Positions 59,360 to 64,000 of a stretch of DNA of 64,000 nucleotides are shown here, piece by piece (position 1 is the first letter of the stretch; every line of letters begins with the position of its first letter). The stretch is from Leptodactylus fallax. Lineage: Eukaryota; Chordata; Amphibia; Anura; Leptodactylidae. The notes under the pieces were generated by a model that worked only from the letters and a program-made list of their open reading frames with translations, did no database searches and was not told the DNA's origin. The DNA lies in the NCBI GenBank assembly GCA_947044405.1, contig CAMRHE010000115.1, positions 186,001-250,000 of the forward strand, read 5' to 3'. Position numbers and translations under genes: made by a program.

Positions 59360-59365
59360 TTTATT
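59360..59365 (-). promoter_or_regulatory. Polyadenylation signal of the LTR
   Basis: AATAAA on the minus strand, downstream of the TATA box in the element's own direction. It would define the end of R. Confidence 0.55.
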
Positions 59366-59710
59366 AACCCCTAAATGGGTCGGTATTAACATCTAACACA
59401 TACAGTTCAGAACAGATATGCAGATATATGCAAGCAGTTACAAGATACAGTGCAATGAAATAAAAGGGAGTAAAGTGAAATGATTACTTTACCACACATC
59501 TCCTGGATGTGGCTCTATAGTCCAACACTCACACATGGCATGTGGAGATCACCAGTGGAGGCTTCTTGGCATGTAGCATTAATACAACAATCCAGCCTGC
59601 ATGCTCTTCACAGTGGTCTGTCTGTAATATCCTGTAGTCTGTCTCTAAAACTCCTCATAGTGTTCTCTTGTAGTCCCAGCACAATCTCCTCCCATTACCT
59701 CTTACCTCAT

Positions 59711-59718
59711 CTTTTATA
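59711..59718 (-). promoter_or_regulatory. TATA box of the LTR promoter
   Basis: TATAAAAG on the minus strand, about 370 bp into the LTR. Its distance to AATAAA fits a normal LTR. Confidence 0.55.
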
Positions 59719-60090
59719 CCCTTTATGCCACCTCCCAGAATGAGGTCACCGGCGGCAGCAAGTCTGATTGAATCATGCACTCAAGTCCAGATTCTTTGTA
59801 AAGAGCTGAGACCAAGTGGAATGATACAATGTTATCAGCCATATCTGATCTACCAGTGCAGGCTGCACCATGCATGTTTCTTTGATCACTCAGGACTGTA
59901 TAGGAATTCAATGGAGCCCTGCTGGGATGGATACAAAGTCCTATTGTTCCAGTGTTGCTACTACTGCCAATATATACCTAGGCTTATAGCTGCGCACATT
60001 ATGAATAAATGCAGCCAAGAAGGGAGATACTATATCCAGAGATCAAAATACATCTCTGAGTTATAGCCATATTTAAGCAGAATCATCACA

Positions 60091-60101
60091 CCTCCCCCTT
60101 T
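60091..60101 (-). promoter_or_regulatory. Polypurine tract
   Basis: AAAGGGGGAGG on the minus strand directly abuts the LTR start. The pol stop codon TAA (60100-60102) overlaps it, so there is no spacer between pol and the plus-strand primer. Confidence 0.85.
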
Positions 60102-61161
60102 AGATGGGGCTTGTAGGAAGTAGGGGCCTGTGCCCCTCTTCTGAGAGCACCTCTGCCGCTTCACCGCGCCGGGATAGGCCGTCTGCATTGCCATGGGCCC
60201 GGCCGGGTTTGTGCCGAATGTCGAAATTGTATTGCTGGAGCACCAGGCTCCAGCGCAACAATCGCCCATTCTGACCTGCGATACGCTTTATCCAGATCAG
60301 AGGGTTGTGGTCCGTCACCACGGTGAAGTGGTGCCCATACAAGTAAGGCTGCAGATGCTGCAGGGCCCAAACAATTGCCAGGCATTCCTTCTCCACTGTG
60401 GGGTAGGCCACCTCCCGCGGCAGAAGCTTTCTACTGAGGTACTGCACTGGGTGCTCTTGCCCTGCGGAGTCAATCTGGCTCAGCACGGCACCGAGACCAT
60501 AGGTGCTGGCGTCGGTCTGTAATACAAGTGGACGAGATTCATCGTACGCTTGAAGTACAGGACCGCTTGCCAGGGCTGCCTTCAGGGCCTGGAAGGAGTG
60601 CTCACAGGTATCCGTCCATTGGACGGTTTGCGGCAACTTCTTCTTGGTGAGGTCTGTCAGAGGAGCAGCAAGGGCACTATAGTTCGGGACGAACTTCCTG
60701 TAGTACCCTGCTGTGCCCAGGAAAGACATCACCTGTCGCTTGGTCCAGGGGGTTGGCCATGTGGTAATTGCCTCCAGCTTCTCAGGCTCTGGCCTCAAGG
60801 TTCCCCCACCCACCTGGTGTCTCAGGTACTGGACCTCACGCATGCCCAGCTGACACTTCTCTGGTTTGATGGTCAAGCCCGCGTGGTGAACCCGCCTCAA
60901 CACCTGCGCCAGGTGTTGTAGGTGTTCTTCCCAAGTGGAGATGAAGACGGCGATATCATCCAGGTATGCAGCTGCAAACCCTTCACATCCCGACAGTAGG
61001 GAATTGACCATCCTTTGAAAAGTGGCAGGGGCATTTTTCATGCCGAACGGCATGACAGTGAACTCATACAGTCCGAAGGGAGTGGTAAAGGCCGACCGTT
61101 CCCGTGCCTCTGGGGATAGGGGAATTTGCCAGTATCCCCGGCTCAAGTCCATGATGGACAA
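60100..61161 (-). CDS. pol: Reverse transcriptase (catalytic part) and RNase H of Gmr1-like pol
   Basis: A 353-codon open segment at the 3' end of pol. The RT palm has AFTTPFGLYEF at 24-34, MPFGMKNAPATFQRM at 37-51 and the catalytic YLDD at 66-69. The thumb and connection follow (FLGTAGYYRKF at 148-157). RNase H shows its acidic set: D217 in QTDAS, E258 in EKEC, D284 in VTDHN and D327 in NADGLSR. The enzyme would copy element RNA into DNA and remove the RNA strand in the particle. The ATG is internal: the frame extends upstream but meets a TGA at 61189-61191, and the RT N-terminus lies in another frame at 61328-61460. The frame ends in TAA inside the polypurine tract, so RNase H is the last domain and no integrase follows. 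Confidence 0.9.
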   Translation of the reverse strand: MSIMDLSRGYWQIPLSPEARERSAFTTPFGLYEFTVMPFGMKNAPATFQRMVNSLLSGCEGFAAAYLDDIAVFISTWEEHLQHLAQVLRRVHHAGLTIKPEKCQLGMREVQYLRHQVGGGTLRPEPEKLEAITTWPTPWTKRQVMSFLGTAGYYRKFVPNYSALAAPLTDLTKKKLPQTVQWTDTCEHSFQALKAALASGPVLQAYDESRPLVLQTDASTYGLGAVLSQIDSAGQEHPVQYLSRKLLPREVAYPTVEKECLAIVWALQHLQPYLYGHHFTVVTDHNPLIWIKRIAGQNGRLLRWSLVLQQYNFDIRHKPGRAHGNADGLSRRGEAAEVLSEEGHRPLLPTSPI

Positions 61162-61327
61162 ATACTGGGCCTTACCTAACGAGTCTAGTCAATCGTCGAT
61201 GCGTGGCATGGGATACGCATCATCAACTGTAACAGCATTGAGCTCCCTGTAGTCCACACAGAACCCGGGTGGTCCGATCTTTTTTAGATACCAGGACTAC
61301 AGGCGAGGCCCATGCACTGTGGGAGGG

Positions 61328-61981
61328 CTAAATCACCCCCATTTCCAACATCTCGCCGATCTCCTTATGTATTTGGGCCCGTACTTCCGAGGAGACGCGA
61401 TATGGCGGTCGGCGGATAGGGGCATGATTCCCGGTATCCACATGGTGGATGGCCCGGTCAGTTCTCCCTGGCTTTCCGGAAAACAGACCGGGGAAGGCAC
61501 ACCGAAAACTGTTAAGTTGTGACTTTTGGGTCTCAGTCAGTAGGGGGTTTAACTGCACTTCCTGGGGTGACCTTCCCTCCCCCAACTGAGTGAGCATGTC
61601 CACAAGGTCCACCTCTTCGCCCTCCTCTAGCAGACTACATACAGGAAAGGCAGTGGCTTCCCTGTCATGATGATCTTTCATCATGTTAACATGGAAGACC
61701 TTGTGCCTGTTCCGGCCTGGGTCAATGGTAACCAGGTAATTGATGCAGTTGACCTGCCGGTGCATGACGTATGGACCAGACCATTTGGCCTGAAGCTTAT
61801 CCTTAGGCTCAGGGACTAGGACCCATACCTTCTGCCCCGGCTGGTATATCCTCTCGCGAGCATTCTGATCATACCAGCGTTTCTGGTCGGTCTGAACCTG
61901 GACCATGTTGTCATGCACCAGCTTGCGCCATCGTCTGCATTCGGTCACGGAATCGCAGGACATACTCCACGACTGGCACAC
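61328..61981 (-). CDS. pol: Integrase C-terminus fused to the RT N-terminus (Gmr1-like pol)
   Basis: A 217-codon segment bridging integrase and reverse transcriptase, the direct proof of the unusual domain order. Residues ~45-105 match the gypsy integrase C-terminal GPY/F-type module (QPGQKVWVLVPEP, WSGPYVMHR, then FHVNMMKDHH). A short acidic linker follows. Residues ~175-217 (DTGNHAPIRRPPYRVS, then EIGEMLEMGVI) are the usual N-terminal approach to a gypsy RT palm. The first ~20 residues are out of frame with the integrase core upstream; a frame change lies near 61915-61950. The segment ends at TAG 61328-61330, and a further frame change, plausibly at the T6 run 61280-61285, separates it from the RT palm. 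Confidence 0.85.
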   Translation of the reverse strand: MCQSWSMSCDSVTECRRWRKLVHDNMVQVQTDQKRWYDQNARERIYQPGQKVWVLVPEPKDKLQAKWSGPYVMHRQVNCINYLVTIDPGRNRHKVFHVNMMKDHHDREATAFPVCSLLEEGEEVDLVDMLTQLGEGRSPQEVQLNPLLTETQKSQLNSFRCAFPGLFSGKPGRTDRAIHHVDTGNHAPIRRPPYRVSSEVRAQIHKEIGEMLEMGVI

Positions 61982-62585
61982 CCTGGATAGCGGCGTCTCC
62001 TTCCCAGGACTCCTTCACTAGAGCTAGGGGCCCACGGACACGTCTCCCATACAAGAGCTCGAAGGGGGAGAACCCAGTCGAGGCTTGAGGCACCTCCCGG
62101 TAAGCAAACAACAAGTGCGGGAGATAAGGCTCCCAGTCGCTCCCATGGGACTCAACTAACATCCAAAGCATCTGCTTCAGTGTGCCATTGAACCATTCAC
62201 ACAGACCATTGGTCTGCGGGTGATACGGGCTGGACACCAGATGTTGCACCTCGGTTATCTTACACAGGCCTTGCATCAGGGCAGACATGAACTGGGTACC
62301 TTGGTCTGTGAGCATCTCTCTGGGAAACCCAACACGGGAGAAAATGCCTACCAGAGCCTTGGCCACTACATCAGCCCGGGTAGAGGACAGTGCAACGGCT
62401 CCTGGGTATCGAGTAGCGTAGTCTACTACCATTAAGATGAAGCATTTACCGGAGCAGCTGGGGATGGACAGGGGTCCAATAAGGTCCACAGCCACTCGCT
62501 GGAAAGGTTCGACTATGATGGGCATAGGCACCAGAAGGAGCTTTGGAGCTTTGCCCCGCCTTGCCCATCCTTTGACACGCGTCAC
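61911..62585 (-). CDS. pol: Integrase catalytic core of Gmr1-like pol
   Basis: A 224-codon segment with the retroviral-type integrase fold. The catalytic triad is visible: D34 in VAVDLIGPL, D94 in LTDQGTQF and E130 in HPQTNGLCEWFN, giving D,D-35-E spacing. LPHLLFAYREVPQASTGFSP at about 150-169 and ELLYGRRVRGPL after it are the conserved gypsy block after the core. The protein would join element DNA to the host chromosome. Cys and Trp near E130 replace residues that are usually Val/Leu and Arg, suggesting decay. The zinc-binding domain is in another frame just upstream, with the change around 62560-62585. The first ATG is not a real start. Confidence 0.88.
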   Translation of the reverse strand: MTRVKGWARRGKAPKLLLVPMPIIVEPFQRVAVDLIGPLSIPSCSGKCFILMVVDYATRYPGAVALSSTRADVVAKALVGIFSRVGFPREMLTDQGTQFMSALMQGLCKITEVQHLVSSPYHPQTNGLCEWFNGTLKQMLWMLVESHGSDWEPYLPHLLFAYREVPQASTGFSPFELLYGRRVRGPLALVKESWEGDAAIQGVPVVEYVLRFRDRMQTMAQAGA

Positions 62586-62787
62586 ATGAACGGCAGTATC
62601 TAGCTACGTCCTTCCCCAGATTAGGCCAGTAGAATAAGTGGCTAAGGCGAGATTTGGTCTTGGCAATCCCTAAGTGACCGGCCAATGGAATGTCATGATT
62701 GATCCGCAACAACTCTCTCCGGTAAGGTTGGGGTACCACTAACTGTCTCTCATTTAGCTGACCTTCCTCCCCCTGGGTGGGTATCAT
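62446..62787 (-). CDS. pol: Integrase N-terminal zinc-binding domain of Gmr1-like pol
   Basis: The HHCC module is complete: H31 and H38 in HDIPLAGHLG, C68 and C71 in RSCDACQR, with the conserved FYWPNL between them. It helps multimerise integrase and bind LTR ends. It shares its frame with 62815-63264 and is cut off from it only by the TAG at 62815-62817. Beyond about residue 75 the frame leaves the integrase sequence, which continues at 61911-62585 in another frame. Confidence 0.85.
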   Translation of the reverse strand: MIPTQGEEGQLNERQLVVPQPYRRELLRINHDIPLAGHLGIAKTKSRLSHLFYWPNLGKDVARYCRSCDACQRMGKAGQSSKAPSGAYAHHSRTFPASGCGPYWTPVHPQLLR

Positions 62788-62814
62788 TTCCCAATATAGC
62801 CCCCCTTGATCCCA

Positions 62815-63553
62815 CTAGACTCGGGCCTTGTCAGACTCCGAGGGTGGTTGAGCGGCACGCTCCCTCAATATGGTCAGACTAGGGTCAGCTTGGACAGCTT
62901 CTCTGAACTCTTGGCTGGAGTGAGACAAAAGAGAGGTGCATGTTACATAGCTGCCGGACCTTTCTGGCTCTAGGGTGGGGGAATTTCTCAAGGTGGTCTC
63001 AGTAATGCGTCCGAGCGACGGAGGGACCGGTGCAGAGGCTGGAAGGCTTTCCACCCCTTTGGCACTTTGACTGCGGGTAACCACTGCAATACCAGCAGTC
63101 CGTCCTACATCCGGACCGTCACTGAGAGCCCAGAGAGACACTGAACCACCTGGTACAACATCCACAGTTTCATGGCAGACATTTGCAATATCATTAACTT
63201 CATCCCTATCAGCATTGGTTCTATCACACTGAGCTGGAGGGAGGACTGGCGGACATGGAGACACAGACTGGGGGGGGTGAGGCCCCCGCAGATGTGGGCG
63301 GGTCTACAGCCCAGTCCTCACTCAGCTCCTTTACACCTACATTAATCCCAGAGACAGTAGAATTAGCATTTTCACAGAATGTATAAGGAGACATTTCAGA
63401 GGGAGGGTTACCAGCCCCCTCTGCAGGTATTCCCACAGGTACAATAAAATTAGCATCTTCACAAACTGTATGAGGAGACATTTCAGAGGGAGGGTGATTA
63501 GCCCCCGCTGCATATTGGCACACCATAGGCCCCAAATCTGTCCCCATAGGCAA
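62815..63553 (-). pseudogene. pol: Linker between protease and integrase, broken
   Basis: This stretch has no recognised domain: it is rich in Pro, Ser, Glu and Asp and holds an imperfect repeat of NPPSEMSPYT / HPPSEMSPHT with a matching nucleotide repeat ('acatttcagagggaggg' at 63391 and 63478). Two frames cover it, 63224-63553 and 62815-63264. The switch lies near a run of eight G on the plus strand (63270-63277), a likely slippage site. It could be an acidic spacer as in other gypsy elements; its function is unknown. Confidence 0.6.
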
Positions 63554-63820
63554 CTAAGACATCACTCCCACATCCCGCATTCCTTTCCCTGTACCCCAGT
63601 CTAAATGAACACAAGCCATGGGTACAGTAAAACGTTCCAATCCAATACCCCGTAGGGTCAGAGTTTTCCCGGGAATAATACTGTCTGGGGGGACCAAATC
63701 TGGTTGTACCAGCGTGACATCTGCCCCAGTGTCCCGGAATCCCATCACCACTTTGTCCCCCACAGTGACCTGTTGACGGTTAGCATTAAGCTGGGGCCCC
63801 TCCCTTGCAACTAGATACAC
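63554..63820 (-). CDS. pol: Aspartic protease of Gmr1-like element
   Basis: The frame shows the retropepsin active-site block DTGADVTLV at about residues 31-39, after GDKVVMGFR and followed by LTLRGIGLERF. The enzyme would cleave the Gag-Pol precursor within the particle. It is in the same frame as the gag zinc-knuckle relic upstream, and the frame is open to the window edge, so gag and pol appear fused without a programmed frameshift. It ends at TAG 63554-63556, though the same frame continues to 63224, so this stop is a lesion. The first ATG is internal. Confidence 0.82.
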   Translation of the reverse strand: MYLVAREGPQLNANRQQVTVGDKVVMGFRDTGADVTLVQPDLVPPDSIIPGKTLTLRGIGLERFTVPMACVHLDWGTGKGMRDVGVMS

Positions 63821-63874
63821 AGATGGGCCGGCCGTTGTAGTTTGGGGAGCAGGGGGGTTCCTAGGGCGGTTGGG

Positions 63875-63916
63875 GCAGTCTCGTTGAAAATGTCCCGTTT
63901 GATTAAAGGCGTGGCA
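63875..63916 (-). pseudogene. gag: Gag zinc-knuckle relic
   Basis: The spacing is that of a retroviral CCHC knuckle (C-X2-C-X4-H-X4-C): CHAFNQTGHFQRDC. The second Cys is Phe, encoded by TTT at 63907-63905, which a single change from TGT would explain. A knuckle of this kind in nucleocapsid binds element RNA; this copy has lost one zinc ligand. The frame continues upstream without a stop to 64000. Confidence 0.75.
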
Positions 63917-64000
63917 CCGCCTGATCTCTCCCTGGGGTATGAGAGAGGTCGCCGGGGAGCTCAGAGCTCGAGGGGCAGGGGACGTATAGGAACCACCTGG

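Larger units (their letters stand above)
59228..60090 (-). mobile_element. 3' LTR of the Gmr1-like Ty3/gypsy element
   Basis: Read on the minus strand the 863-bp LTR starts TGTGATGATT at 60090 and ends ATCTTTCACA at 59228, with TGTGA/TCACA short inverted ends. It directly follows a polypurine tract. A TATAAAAG box and an AATAAA signal lie about 350 bp apart, giving a plausible U3-R-U5 split. The 5' LTR is beyond the right edge, so LTR divergence and target duplication cannot be read. Confidence 0.87.
59228..64000 (-). mobile_element. Gmr1-like Ty3/gypsy LTR retrotransposon, 3' part, defective
   Basis: On the minus strand, from the right edge leftward: end of gag with a zinc-knuckle relic, aspartic protease, linker, integrase (zinc-binding, DDE core, GPY/F-type C-terminus), reverse transcriptase, RNase H, polypurine tract, 3' LTR. 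Integrase upstream of reverse transcriptase is the Ty1/copia order, yet every domain is Ty3/gypsy-like. This is the diagnostic arrangement of the Gmr1 group known from fish and other deuterostomes. At least four in-frame stops (63554, 62815, 61328, 61189) and about four frame changes make it non-functional. Gag start, primer-binding site and 5' LTR lie outside. Confidence 0.92.

Noticed and set aside
59228..60090. Full provirus or endogenous retrovirus with an envelope gene
   Set aside because: Nothing lies between RNase H and the polypurine tract, so there is no envelope frame; it is a gypsy retrotransposon.
60030..62435. Plus-strand frames across the gypsy element (for example 60193-60522, 60550-60921, 61022-61252)
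   Set aside because: Antisense to clear integrase, reverse transcriptase and RNase H motifs; no domain of their own.

Overview
The window looks like non-coding, repeat-dense vertebrate DNA, most likely from a frog or toad (Anura). The basis is the mix of families: foldback elements bounded by TTAA, Tc1-like remnants, a tRNA-derived SINE, an L2-clade LINE, many minisatellites and a Ty3/gypsy element of the deuterostome Gmr1 type. The anuran call rests on recognising the style of these repeats, not on a database match. I found no complete host protein gene, no tRNA or rRNA gene and no CRISPR array. The only hint of a host exon is a 30-nt candidate microexon at 17534-17563.

Layout. 1-7,100: a Tc1-like remnant, a ~740-bp dispersed repeat (second copy at 48.3 kb), abutting foldback elements, and a pogo/Tigger-like MITE nested in another palindromic repeat. 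7,770-9,475: a 36-bp minisatellite open on both strands with a higher-order period. 9,500-35,500: foldback and palindromic elements alternating with AT-rich, complex stretches that may be conserved non-coding elements. Tandem arrays lie at 26.0 kb and 28.5-29.4 kb. 35,580-36,900: a 5'-truncated L2-clade LINE with an uninterrupted 344-codon reverse transcriptase frame and its 3' end. 37,000-58,100: more SINE, foldback and palindromic copies, a 41.5-kb minisatellite, a second type of Tc1-like remnant and further complex stretches. 58,110-59,227: a G-rich minisatellite that switches orientation. 59,228-64,000: the 3' part of a Ty3/gypsy element on the minus strand (3' LTR, polypurine tract, pol and the end of gag), running off the right edge.

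The most informative feature is the gypsy element. Its pol order is protease, integrase, reverse transcriptase, RNase H, as in Ty1/copia elements, although the sequences are Ty3/gypsy-like. This matches the Gmr1-like group described in deuterostomes. The copy is broken by several stops and frameshifts. Otherwise the window records serial invasion by short non-autonomous elements, many using TTAA targets and landing next to one another. I see no new multi-gene system.
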